Positions 7,334 through 15,458 of a stretch of DNA of 64,000 nt are shown here, one piece after another; position 1 is the stretch's first letter, and every line of letters begins with the position of its first letter. The translations under genes were made by a program, and so were the position numbers. The stretch spans positions 7,480,001 to 7,544,000 of the forward strand of contig NZ_WOXS01000002.1 of assembly GCF_009852415.1 (NCBI RefSeq), given 5' to 3'. Below the pieces are notes generated by a model. That model saw only the letters and a list, made by a program, of their open reading frames with translations, was not told the origin of the DNA and did not search any database. The stretch comes from Streptomyces sp. Tu 3180. GTDB lineage: Bacteria; Actinomycetota; Actinomycetes; Streptomycetales; Streptomycetaceae.

Positions 7334-9355
7334 GTGCTTTCCACCGAGGCCAGGGTTCCGCAGGCGCTCCAGTTCGGCACGGGGTGTGCGGTCCTCGACC
7401 CGGTGACGGGCGCGCCGGTGCAGTTCCTGGACGACCGGGCCCCGGTACGGCGGTTTCTGCTCGACCAGGACGCCGCCCCTTGGCACTCGGTGGAGCACCA
7501 GTGGGGGTCCGGGCACCTGGTGACGGACAGGGGAGCGGCTCGGTGGCTCGCGCCGTCGGGACTGCGGGTGGTGGGCGACGCCGTGGAGGCGGTGCACACA
7601 CCGCTGCCCGGGGTCCGGGTGGAGGTGCGGCGGCGCGTGGACGGGGACGTGCTGCGTGAGCGCTATACGGTCGTGAACAGCGCCGACGAGTCCCTCGCCG
7701 TCACCGGCCTCGGCATCCAGACGCCCTTCGCCGACTGGTACCGGGATGCGCGGACCTCGCTGGAGGAGGCGGTGCACGCCCACGTCTTCACCGGAGGCAC
7801 GTGGGCGTGGGTGCTGGCGCAGCCGATGTCGGGTGCGGGGCGCTGCCTGGGGCTGATCGTGCGGGAGGGGGCGGTGCGGGCGTACGCGGTGGAGTCCCGC
7901 AACCAGGCGTCGCTGTCCGACGTCCGCGGTCATCTGGTCCTCCAGGTCACCGACCGCGCCCGTAACCCGGACGCGTTCGGCGGCCAGCCGGTGCTGCGCC
8001 TGGCGCCGGGGGAGTCGACGTCGGTGGCCTGGGAGCTGGGCTGGTACGAGTCGGTCGACGAGTTCACCGCCGCCACCCGGCCTCCGGCCGTGTTCTCCGC
8101 GTACGCCGCCGAGACCGGGACACCGATCGTCGTCGAGGCGGCGTCGGTGAGCAGCCCGGACCCGGAGGTGAAGGTGGAGCGGGAGTCGGAGGGCCGGTAC
8201 CGGGTCGAGGCGTCCGCGCACGGCACCCGCACCCTGGACGTCGGCGACGGCGCCCGTACCGAGGTCCTCTTCCACCTCCCGCTGGAGGAGGTCGTCCGCC
8301 GCCGCGTCGCCTACATCATCCGCCACCAGCGGGCCACGGAACGGCCCGGTCTGCTCGCCCACGCCTTCGTCCCGGTGAACACCGGGACCGGGCTGACCAG
8401 CGCCACCAACGGCTGGTCGGACTGGTCCGACGGCTCCGAGCGGATCGCCATGCCGCTGCTGCTGCAGGCTGCCACGGCTCGCGGTCTCGCCGACCCGGAG
8501 GAGACGGGCCCCCTGCTGGAGGACTGGTCCCGGTTCGCCGTACGCCACCTGCTGGACGAGACCGACGCCCCGCGCCGCGGGTCCCAGACCTGGCACCTCG
8601 GACCGCGGCTGTACGACATGCCCTGGCTGGCCCGCTTCTTCCTCGACCGGCACCGGGCGCACGGCCGCCAAGAGGACCTGGAGCGCGCCGCCCGCATCAT
8701 CGAGCGCCGTTTCGACCTGGGCGGAGCCACCCACCTGTCCATCGACGACTCCCCGACCACGACGGCCGTCTGCGACGGCCTCGACGCCGCCGGCCAGACC
8801 GCCCGCGCCGCACGGCTGCGCGACCGACTGGTCGACAGCGCCCGCGAGTTCACCCGCATGGGGCGGCAACTGCCCGCCCACGAGGTCAGCTACGAGCAGG
8901 CGATCGTCGCTCCGCTGCTGGACCTCCTCAGCGACGCGTACGCTCTGACCGGCGAGGCCGTCTTCCACGACGCGATCGAGGAGCGGCTGCCGTGGCTGCT
9001 GGCTTTCGGCGGACCCCAGCCGCACGCCCGGCTGCACGGCATCGCCATCCGGCACTGGGACGGCTACTGGTTCGGCGAGAACCGGCTCTGGGGAGACATC
9101 TTCCCCCACTACTGGAGCACCCTGACCGCCACGGCCCTCCTGCGCCTGCCGGACACCCTGCGCACCCCCGGCACCGACCGCCTCGCCGAGGCGATCCTGC
9201 GCGCCAACATGGCTCACTACGGTGAGGACGGCTCGGCCACCTGCGCCTTCGTCATGCCCTCCGCCGTCGACGGACGCCCCGCCCACACCGCCGACCCCCT
9301 CGCCAACGATCAGGACTGGCACCTGGTCCTGTGGCTGCGCCACAACGCCGCCTGA
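7334..9355 (+). CDS. Putative six-hairpin (alpha/alpha)6 glycosidase, family unassigned
   Basis: The 673-residue protein has no signal peptide. The N-terminal part (about 1-270) is strand-rich like a beta-sandwich. The rest is helical with repeated aromatic-rich segments (TNGWSDWSDGSERIAMPLL, RHWDGYWFGENRLWGDIFPHYW, NDQDWHLVLWLRH) of the kind seen in six-hairpin glycosidases. I cannot name a family or the catalytic acids. Its GTG start has AAGGAG seven bases upstream. Lying between the ROK regulator and the second tannase, it may act on the sugar core left after tannins are degalloylated; that is inference. A non-enzymatic six-hairpin protein is the alternative. Confidence 0.55.
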   Translation: MLSTEARVPQALQFGTGCAVLDPVTGAPVQFLDDRAPVRRFLLDQDAAPWHSVEHQWGSGHLVTDRGAARWLAPSGLRVVGDAVEAVHTPLPGVRVEVRRRVDGDVLRERYTVVNSADESLAVTGLGIQTPFADWYRDARTSLEEAVHAHVFTGGTWAWVLAQPMSGAGRCLGLIVREGAVRAYAVESRNQASLSDVRGHLVLQVTDRARNPDAFGGQPVLRLAPGESTSVAWELGWYESVDEFTAATRPPAVFSAYAAETGTPIVVEAASVSSPDPEVKVERESEGRYRVEASAHGTRTLDVGDGARTEVLFHLPLEEVVRRRVAYIIRHQRATERPGLLAHAFVPVNTGTGLTSATNGWSDWSDGSERIAMPLLLQAATARGLADPEETGPLLEDWSRFAVRHLLDETDAPRRGSQTWHLGPRLYDMPWLARFFLDRHRAHGRQEDLERAARIIERRFDLGGATHLSIDDSPTTTAVCDGLDAAGQTARAARLRDRLVDSAREFTRMGRQLPAHEVSYEQAIVAPLLDLLSDAYALTGEAVFHDAIEERLPWLLAFGGPQPHARLHGIAIRHWDGYWFGENRLWGDIFPHYWSTLTATALLRLPDTLRTPGTDRLAEAILRANMAHYGEDGSATCAFVMPSAVDGRPAHTADPLANDQDWHLVLWLRHNAA

Positions 9356-9450
9356 GCGACGCGCCGGAGGCAGGACGCCGCGTCGGCTCGAACCGGCAGT
9401 AGCCTCCTGACCCACTAGGCACCCACAATGTCGGCGATAATGCTGGTCAT

Positions 9451-9462
9451 ATTGTTAACAAA
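9451..9462. promoter_or_regulatory. Operator-like palindrome before the second tannase
   Basis: ATTGTTAACAAA, with the perfect ten-base palindrome TTGTTAACAA, lies 71 bases before the tannase start. It differs at only two positions from the core (ATTGTCAACAAT) of the palindrome before the GntR-gal genes, suggesting control by the same regulator. Confidence 0.55.
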
Positions 9463-9532
9463 CTTGTAGCGTGCGTCACGCCTCGACCCCGAGGCCCACG
9501 CGAAGCACTCGGTGCTCGATGAGGGGAGACCC

Positions 9533-11302
9533 ATGCAGAGGTTGACCGCGCCCCGCGGACGGGACGCACTCACCCACCGGCCGAGCCTGCGGGCGCAACG
9601 CCCCGCGACCCGCACACGCTTCCTGAGAGGTGTGGCGCTCGCGGGTTCCCTCGTCCTCACGTCCGTCGCGGTACCGGCCTCCGTCGCGGCGGCCGCCCCT
9701 GCGCAGAGCCGTGGCCATGCCGCGGACCCCCAGGACGCGGCGCTCGCCTTCGACTCCTCCGGCTACACGACGATCACCATCACCGTCGACGGCCGTCCGG
9801 TGGACGTGCGCTGGTACAAGGAGATCTGCTACGTCGCGAACCCGGTCGCCGCGGCGGCACAGCAGCCCGGCGGTCCGGGCGGGGGCAGCACCACCATCCC
9901 CAACACCGCCTGCGGCTACCAGAGCATGAACGTGTTCGTCCCCGAGAGTGCCTTCGGCGACCAGCGGGCGCCGGTCTACTTCGCAGTGAACAACAGTGGC
10001 TGGATGGCCAGTTACATACGGGCGAGCGTGACCGCCGGAGCCTCCTACACCAGTGCGACGAGCAACGTCGGCGCCGCCCTGAAGGCGGGTTACGTCTTCG
10101 TCGACGTCGCCAGCCGCAGCCGCGGACTGGTCGGTGCCGACGGCTCGTTCCCCGGAAAGGCACCCGCGGCCGTCGCCGACGCCAAGGCCGCCGTGCGCTA
10201 CCTGCGTCTCAACGACACCGCGATGCCCGGCAGCGCGGAGCGGATCGTCGTCAACGGCACCAGCGGCGGCGGCGCGCTGGCGTCGATCCTGGGGGCCTCG
10301 GGCAACAGCGGGGAGTACACCCCGTACCTCGCCGCGATCGGCGCCGCCGGCATCGACGCCAAGGGGCGCAGCACCCTGCGCGACGACGTCTTCGCCGTCA
10401 ACGCCTACTGCCCGATCACCGACCTCGGCAACGCCGACACGGCCTACGAGTGGCTCTACAACGCCCTCGGCACCCGCGACACCACCGGACAGAACCCCTC
10501 ACCCGCCGCAGCCGCAGAGATAGCGGCCCGGTTCGCGGCCTACGAGAAGAGCCTCGACCTGCGCAACGCCGACGGCTCCCGGCTCACCGCCGCGACCATG
10601 CTCGACACCATCCAGCAGGAGGTCGTCCGCTCCGCCGAGACCTACCTGGACGCGGACCCCGCCCACACCATCCCACCGCTGGGCGGCACCTTCCCGATCA
10701 CGGCAGGGGGCACCACCAAGTCGTACGTCAACGACTGGATCGACGTCGACCCCGCCACCCGCACGGTGCGCTCGATCGACATGGCGAAGTACCTCGCCTT
10801 CGTCGCCACCCAGGCCGCCCTCAAGACGACCCCCGCCTTCGACGCCGTGGGCGTCGACGGGAACACCACCAGCCGCACCGAGACCAACCTCTTCGGCCCG
10901 CCGACGCAGACGTACCTCAACTACACCGAGTTCAGCTGGAACCACAACGACGTGCCCGGCGACGGCAGCGGCCTGGACGACACCGGGCTGACCTGGAAGC
11001 AGTACACCGCGCGGAACAGCACCACCGTCGACGACCAGGTCCACCTCATCAACCCGATGGACTTCATCGGCACCAAGGCCGACACCGCGCCGAACTGGTA
11101 CGTCCGCCACGGCACCCGCGACCGGGACACCGCCCTCACCGTCTCCGTCAACCTCGACCGCGCACTCGCCGCGGACAAGCAGGTCGAGGACCTGGACTAC
11201 CGGCTCGCCTGGAACCAGCCGCACGCCGGGAACTACGACGTGCCCGAGGCCATGGCCTGGATCGCCAAGGTCGTCCAGAAAGCGGGCAACCCACTCGCAT
11301 AA
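9533..11302 (+). CDS. Secreted tannase, subtype B-like (second copy)
   Basis: This 589-residue paralogue of the tannase at 2933-4558 has a long export signal (about 1-55: basic stretch, hydrophobic core, cleavage near AAAAPA). The nucleophile motif is GTSGGG with Ser244 (242-247); GTRDRDTALTV (Asp530/532) and NQPHAGNYD (His564) complete the triad. WYKEICYVANP and IPNTACGYQSMNV hold two cysteines that may pair. The ATG at 9533 follows GAGGGGAGACCC; the in-frame GTG seven codons earlier lacks a site. It is monocistronic with a GntR-like operator upstream, and an IS remnant begins 26 bases after the stop. Feruloyl esterase or another ester hydrolase is possible. Confidence 0.75.
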   Translation: MQRLTAPRGRDALTHRPSLRAQRPATRTRFLRGVALAGSLVLTSVAVPASVAAAAPAQSRGHAADPQDAALAFDSSGYTTITITVDGRPVDVRWYKEICYVANPVAAAAQQPGGPGGGSTTIPNTACGYQSMNVFVPESAFGDQRAPVYFAVNNSGWMASYIRASVTAGASYTSATSNVGAALKAGYVFVDVASRSRGLVGADGSFPGKAPAAVADAKAAVRYLRLNDTAMPGSAERIVVNGTSGGGALASILGASGNSGEYTPYLAAIGAAGIDAKGRSTLRDDVFAVNAYCPITDLGNADTAYEWLYNALGTRDTTGQNPSPAAAAEIAARFAAYEKSLDLRNADGSRLTAATMLDTIQQEVVRSAETYLDADPAHTIPPLGGTFPITAGGTTKSYVNDWIDVDPATRTVRSIDMAKYLAFVATQAALKTTPAFDAVGVDGNTTSRTETNLFGPPTQTYLNYTEFSWNHNDVPGDGSGLDDTGLTWKQYTARNSTTVDDQVHLINPMDFIGTKADTAPNWYVRHGTRDRDTALTVSVNLDRALAADKQVEDLDYRLAWNQPHAGNYDVPEAMAWIAKVVQKAGNPLA

Positions 11303-11315
11303 GAGATCGTTCTCT
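11302..11315. terminator. Short hairpin at the tannase stop / IS edge
   Basis: AGAGATCGTTCTCT forms a five-base stem with a four-base loop overlapping the last base of the tannase stop. It could be the transcript end or the terminal repeat of the adjoining IS remnant. Confidence 0.3.
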
Positions 11316-11327
11316 CGCCATGTTTAT

Positions 11328-11960
11328 TCAGGAATGAACGTTGATCGCGTCGCGCCAGGGATCGTTGCTTGGTCGGTGAGGCGGCGGGCCATCAGGTCGG
11401 TCACGACCAGCTGGATCATGGCTTCGGAGCGGGCGGGCAGGGTCTCGTAGTCGCAGGCCAGAGGGCAGTGAAGCGTCAGACCAGCCGCAGGTCCGCTCCA
11501 CGGTCCAACGCTTGGGCAGCGGGCTGAATCCCTTCTTCCCGGGCGTGTTGGACGTTTTCCATGCGATGCCGAGGGCGGCGGCGTGCTCGACGAGGCGGTG
11601 TCGGCAGCCGCCGTCCTCCCAGACCTTGCGGATGGTGGGGTGTGCGGCGGCCACCTGGTTGATCAGGTCGGTACCGGCGACGGAGTCCTGCACGCTCGCC
11701 GCGGTGACGGGCATCGCCGGCAGCAGCCCGAGAGTGTCAGTGACGATGCTCCGCTTGCGGCCCACGCTCTCTTTCGCCGCGTCCGTGCCCTGTCCGGCGG
11801 CCGGGAAACTGGTGGAGGTTCTCACGCTCTGGGCGTCGATCACGCAGGCAGACGGCTCCGCGCCTTTGCCCTCTTTCTGCCGTAACGCTTGTCGGAGCAC
11901 GCCGGTGAGCCGGGCACATGTGCCATTCTTCTGCCATCTGACCGTCTCCGGCAGCATCAT
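11328..11960 (-). mobile_element. IS5-family transposase remnant, truncated and frameshifted
   Basis: The frame keeps the middle of a DDE transposase: PSACVIDAQSVRTS with the first catalytic Asp, the VGRKRSIVTDTLGLL strand, the second Asp in VWEDGGCRHRL, and KRWTVERTCGW near the third acidic residue. The usual N-terminal 90 or so residues are missing; the element ends where a hydrolase fragment begins. After VERTCGW the frame is lost: CDYETLPARSEAMIQLV continues in another frame, so the C-terminus is shifted. It is not expected to be active. It sits directly behind the tannase gene. Confidence 0.82.
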
Positions 11961-12381
11961 GGACGTGCGGGACGCCTCGTACCTCGAGCTGTCCGAGGCG
12001 ATGCAGCCCGACCCGTTCGGTGACCTGCCCGTGTCCTTCAGAGAACTGGGGCCCTCCTACCGGGGCGGAGACCCGGACGGGCTGGCGGCCTGGCCGGTGA
12101 CCAACGCCCGGGCGAAGACCGCGGACGCCTTCGCCCAGCCCCTCGCGCACACGATCACCTGGGCCGGGCTGGAGAAGCTGACGCTTCCGGTCCAGCTCAT
12201 CACCGGCGACGCCGACCTCCACAGCCCACCGTCCGTGATGCGCCTGCAGGCACAGCATCTGCGCAACGTCGAGACGCACGTGGTGACCGAGGCGGGTCAC
12301 CACCCGCACTGGGAACAGCCCACCGCGTGGAACCGCCTCCTGATCTCCTTCCTCAGGCGGCACGCCACCCGCAGGGGATAG
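11959..12381 (+). pseudogene. Alpha/beta hydrolase, 3' fragment only
   Basis: The 140 codons match the C-terminal half of an alpha/beta hydrolase: cap-like helices (FRELGPSYRGGDPDG), then PVQLITGDADLHSP with the acid residue, and EAGHHPHWEQP with the catalytic His. The first half with the nucleophile serine is missing, replaced by the transposase remnant. The ATG at 11959 is fortuitous, with no ribosome site. Insertion of the IS followed by deletion is the simplest explanation. Confidence 0.7.
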
Positions 12382-13396
12382 CCGGTCGGCTGAGTCATGT
12401 GTGCGTCAAAGCACGGTGAGGGTGAGCGCTCCGGTGTAGGGGTCGCCCGCCTTGACGGCGGATCCGGGCACCCATGAGCCCGGCGGACGGGCGGTGAGTC
12501 TGCTCGACCGGAGCGCGCCGTCACCGGCGGTGTTTCCCGGTGGGTGCGGCTGCGGCATCACCCTGTGCGCGACGGACCGCCGCAGAGCGGTGTCTGGGAC
12601 GGACCGGAAGAACGATTTCCTGCGCTGATCGTGTGCTCCGGGGGGCGCCCGAGGGCTTCGGGGCCTTCCGGCGGCGGCCTGGTACTGCTTTGGTGCGAGG
12701 CCGCCGCAGTCAAGGGTCAAGGAGGAGACCCCGCACTGTTGCCGGCCCCGCTGTTCGTCTGCGCCCGGGCGGACATCGGATGGCCCGCTCCCGCGGGCCT
12801 GGCGGAACGCGAACCTTCGTGTCCCGAAGGGGACATGCCGCTGACCGGCCAGCGGCTGAAGATTACGGTGCGCTGGCGAAGCCGGTGTCGTCGCCGTCCC
12901 ACACGGAGAGTTCGCGGACAGGGCGATGAGGGCCGGCAGCCACACCCGGATCCGCTTTGCACTGGCGGGGCGTTGACCACGCAGCACGTTGGGCGGTGGC
13001 TTGAGCGTTCCATATGCTCGTCGAGCGATGCCACGAACTGAAACCTTCGACGGCGATGCGTCGAATGCACCGTGATTCCCGTGGCTGCCTGACAGCATCT
13101 GAGTGCCCGTCCTTTCACCCGGACCGCTGCTCGCGGCCCGTGACGTGATACAGATCTCGCTGTTCTTCCGGCGTCGCGGTTCATATCCTGATCGCAATCG
13201 ATGCTGCAGAGCAGGGCGGAAACCTACTCGAGCGGCCGTGAGGCTTGGCTGGCGAGGTGTCAGGAAAGCCGGCAAGCGGTCAGCGCGAATCGGACGACTG
13301 CTCGTCGGTGCCAACCAGCGAGCGATCCCCTGTAGCCTTAGATAACAGCCTTTGACCTGCAGAAAGCAGGCAGGGAGCGAGTTTCGGGAGTGCTGA
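12382..13396. other. About 1 kb without a recognisable gene
   Basis: Long frames on both strands lack the strong third-position bias of neighbouring genes and match no family. A minus-strand frame ending at 12406 finishes in SSRLTARPPGSWVPGSAV and a plausible beta-strand tail, so its last 40 codons might be the relic of a secreted protein. A TTCGACG/CGTCGAA hairpin lies at 13046-13065. CCTGC-AGAAA-GCAGG at 13356-13370 precedes the panD ribosome site. The panD promoter must lie near the right end. Confidence 0.5.
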
Positions 13397-13819
13397 GTGC
13401 TTCGTAATCTATTCAAGTCCAAGATCCACCGCGCCACCGTCACCCAGGCCGACCTGCACTACGTGGGATCGGTGACCATCGACGCCGATCTGCTCGACGC
13501 CGCCGACCTGCTGCCCGGCGAGCTCGTGCACATCGTCGACATCACCAACGGGGCCCGGCTGGAGACGTACGTCATCGAGGGCGAGCGGGGCTCCGGTGTC
13601 GTCGGGATCAACGGGGCGGCGGCCCACCTCGTCCACCCCGGTGACCTGGTGATCATCATCAGCTACGCTCAGGTCACCGACGCCGAGGCGCGGGCGCTGG
13701 AACCCCGGATCGTGCACGTGGACCGCGACAACCGCATCGTGGCCCTGGGCGCGGACCCGTCCGAGCCGGTGCCGGGATCGGACCAGGAGCGCAGCCCGCA
13801 GGCCGTCCCCACGGCCTGA
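13397..13819 (+). CDS. panD: Aspartate 1-decarboxylase proenzyme
   Basis: PanD decarboxylates L-aspartate to beta-alanine for pantothenate and coenzyme A. The 140-residue precursor has the self-cleavage site at Gly24-Ser25 (YVGSVTID), where Ser25 becomes the pyruvoyl group, plus GARLETYVIEGERGSG and INGAAAHLVHPGDLVIIISY. The C-terminal 20 residues extend past the usual end. The GTG start follows GGGAG. The gene is solitary; panB and panC are not in the window. Confidence 0.96.
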   Translation: MLRNLFKSKIHRATVTQADLHYVGSVTIDADLLDAADLLPGELVHIVDITNGARLETYVIEGERGSGVVGINGAAAHLVHPGDLVIIISYAQVTDAEARALEPRIVHVDRDNRIVALGADPSEPVPGSDQERSPQAVPTA

Positions 13820-13847
13820 CCGGCGCAGACCGAGGCAGGAGCGTGAC

Positions 13848-14198
13848 GTGGCCATGGGTGACATCGAGATCCGCGACGACCGGGCGGCCGGCCGGCTCGA
13901 GGCGGTGACGGGCGGCGAGGTCGTCGGCCGGATCGAGTACTTCGTCCTCGACGCCCCCGGGCGCGCGCTGGTGCCGGTGCACACCGTCGTGGAGCCCGCC
14001 CACGAGGGCAAGGGCATCGCGGGCTCCCTCGCGCGCGAGCTGTACGCCGTCGCCGCGCGCGAGGACAGCGCGGTCGCCCCGCTCTGCCCGTACGTCGCCA
14101 GGTGGGCCGAACGCCACCCCGACCAGGCCCCGGCGGCCGGCCCGGAGCTGACCGGGGCGGCGAAGGAGTGGCTGGCGGCCCACCCCGGACGCTTCTGA
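13848..14198 (+). CDS. Small GNAT-like acetyltransferase (YjdJ/GCN5-related)
   Basis: This 116-residue protein is of the short GNAT type that carries only the acetyl-CoA-binding half. Motifs are RIEYFVLD, HTVVEPAHEGKGIAGSLARE (the CoA loop) and PLCPYVARWAERHP, where the Cys-Pro is characteristic. GCAGGAG precedes the GTG start by six bases; ATG two codons later is an alternative. It may be cotranscribed with panD 28 bases upstream. The substrate is unknown. Confidence 0.8.
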   Translation: MAMGDIEIRDDRAAGRLEAVTGGEVVGRIEYFVLDAPGRALVPVHTVVEPAHEGKGIAGSLARELYAVAAREDSAVAPLCPYVARWAERHPDQAPAAGPELTGAAKEWLAAHPGRF

Positions 14199-14213
14199 CC
14201 TCAGGCCGCCCGC

Positions 14214-14852
14214 GTGCTCGCCCTCCTGCACACCTCGCCCGTCCACGTCCCCGTCTTCGACGCGCTGCGCGACGAGGACCTTCCCGGCCTGGAACTGCGG
14301 CACCTCGTCGCCGAGGACCTGCTGGACCGGGCCCGCCAGGCCGGTCCCGCGGCGGTCGCCGAGGACGTGCGGGCGAGGGTCCGGGAGGCCGTCGACGGCG
14401 GGGCCCGGGCCGTGCTGTGCACGTGCTCGACCATCGGCGGCGTCGCGGAGGCGGCGGCCGCCGAGGCGGGGGTTCCCGTGCTGCGCGTCGACCGGCCGAT
14501 GGCGGCCGCGGCCGTGGCCGCCGGCCCCCGTGTCGTCGTCCTCGCCGCCCTGGAGAGCACCGTGCGGCCCACGGTGGCACTCCTCGAGGAGGAGGCGCGG
14601 CGCGCCGGCCGCGCCGTCGGGGTGCGCACCGTGCTGGTCGAGGGCGCCTGGGCCCGCTTCGAGGCGGGCGACCCGGAAGGGTACGCACGCCGGGTCGCGG
14701 ACGCGGCCGACGAGGTCACCGGCGCCGACGTGATCGTCCTCGCCCAGGCCTCCATGGCGCCGGCCGGGCGGCTCTGCACGACCCCCGTCCCGGTGCTGTC
14801 CAGCCCGCGCCCCGGACTCGCGGCGGGTGCGGCGGCGGCGGGCGTCCCGTAG
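14214..14852 (+). CDS. Asp/Glu racemase superfamily protein
   Basis: The 212-residue protein belongs to the aspartate/glutamate/hydantoin racemase superfamily. The first cysteine region is AVLCTCSTIGG (two cysteines near residue 70), and the second half has VIVLAQASMAP where true racemases have a second catalytic cysteine. The missing Cys argues against a two-base racemase and suggests a decarboxylase-like or unknown activity. The GTG start lies 15 bases after the GNAT gene without a clear ribosome site, so coupling is likely. Confidence 0.68.
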   Translation: MLALLHTSPVHVPVFDALRDEDLPGLELRHLVAEDLLDRARQAGPAAVAEDVRARVREAVDGGARAVLCTCSTIGGVAEAAAAEAGVPVLRVDRPMAAAAVAAGPRVVVLAALESTVRPTVALLEEEARRAGRAVGVRTVLVEGAWARFEAGDPEGYARRVADAADEVTGADVIVLAQASMAPAGRLCTTPVPVLSSPRPGLAAGAAAAGVP

Positions 14853-14901
14853 TGGCGCCCGGGGCGGGAGCGGGCGTCCCGTGGCGGCTCCGGCCTCCGT
14901 C

Positions 14902-14969
14902 GCCCGTTCGTCGGGCACGCCCGTTCGTCGAGCACGCCCGTTCGTCGAGCACACCTGCTCGTCGGGTGC
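14902..14969. repeat. Four tandem 17-base units
   Basis: Units based on GCCCGTTCGTCGAGCAC run at 14902-14918, 14919-14935, 14936-14952 and, degenerate, 14953-14969. Units two and three are identical and unit one differs at one base. They lie just after the racemase-family gene. There are no spacers, so this is not a CRISPR array. Confidence 0.9.
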
Positions 14970-15080
14970 GCCACCCGGGCCCCCACCGTCATACCGGCGG
15001 GTGACTGAGGGCGCCGCCCCCGGGTAGGCGGGGCAGTAGTCCAGAGCCGACGTCGACCGACTGGCCGGAGGACATCCGTC

Positions 15081-15341
15081 ATGACCGAGCCGTACCCGGA
15101 CCCCGTTCAGCCGGGTCCCACTCCGGGACCCGCCCCGGGCCCGGACCCCTCGCACCCCCAGCCCCATCCGGTGCCGCCCCCGGAGCCGCCCCCGGGCCCC
15201 GAACCACCACCGGGTCCCACGCCGCCACCCCCTCATCCCGCCCCGCCGCCGCACCCGGGCCCGCCCGAACCCCCTCCCTCACCGATCCCGCCGGGGCCCG
15301 AGCCGGTGCCCGACCCGGAGCCCGGACCGCCGCTGAGCTGA
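15081..15341 (+). CDS. Small proline-rich protein
   Basis: This 86-residue protein is about half proline, with repeated PPPGPEP-like units and no signal peptide or hydrophobic segment. GGAGGACATCCGTC before the ATG is a good ribosome site and a strong terminator follows. Function unknown; it may be an unstructured cytoplasmic spacer or interaction protein. Overcalling of a low-complexity frame is possible. Confidence 0.55.
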   Translation: MTEPYPDPVQPGPTPGPAPGPDPSHPQPHPVPPPEPPPGPEPPPGPTPPPPHPAPPPHPGPPEPPPSPIPPGPEPVPDPEPGPPLS

Positions 15342-15377
15342 ACCGGTCCGCGCACACGGGAAAGCACGGGGGAACGG

Positions 15378-15420
15378 GCGAAGGGCGGGGACGACCGCCG
15401 TGGCCGTCCCCGCCCTTCGC
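15378..15420. terminator. Bidirectional hairpin terminator
   Basis: A 16-base perfect stem (GCGAAGGGCGGGGACG and its complement) with an 11-base loop lies between convergent genes and probably ends both transcripts. Confidence 0.85.
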
Positions 15421-15458
15421 CGTGCGGTGCGCCGGTCAGCGCGTCCCGCCGCGGTCCG

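Noticed and set aside
12406..13443. 345-codon minus-strand frame across the gap before panD
   Set aside because: No codon bias, no ribosome site, overlap with panD start and no family resemblance except a doubtful 40-codon tail.
14902..14969. Possible CRISPR array
   Set aside because: Units are directly abutting 17-mers with no spacers and no cas genes in the window.
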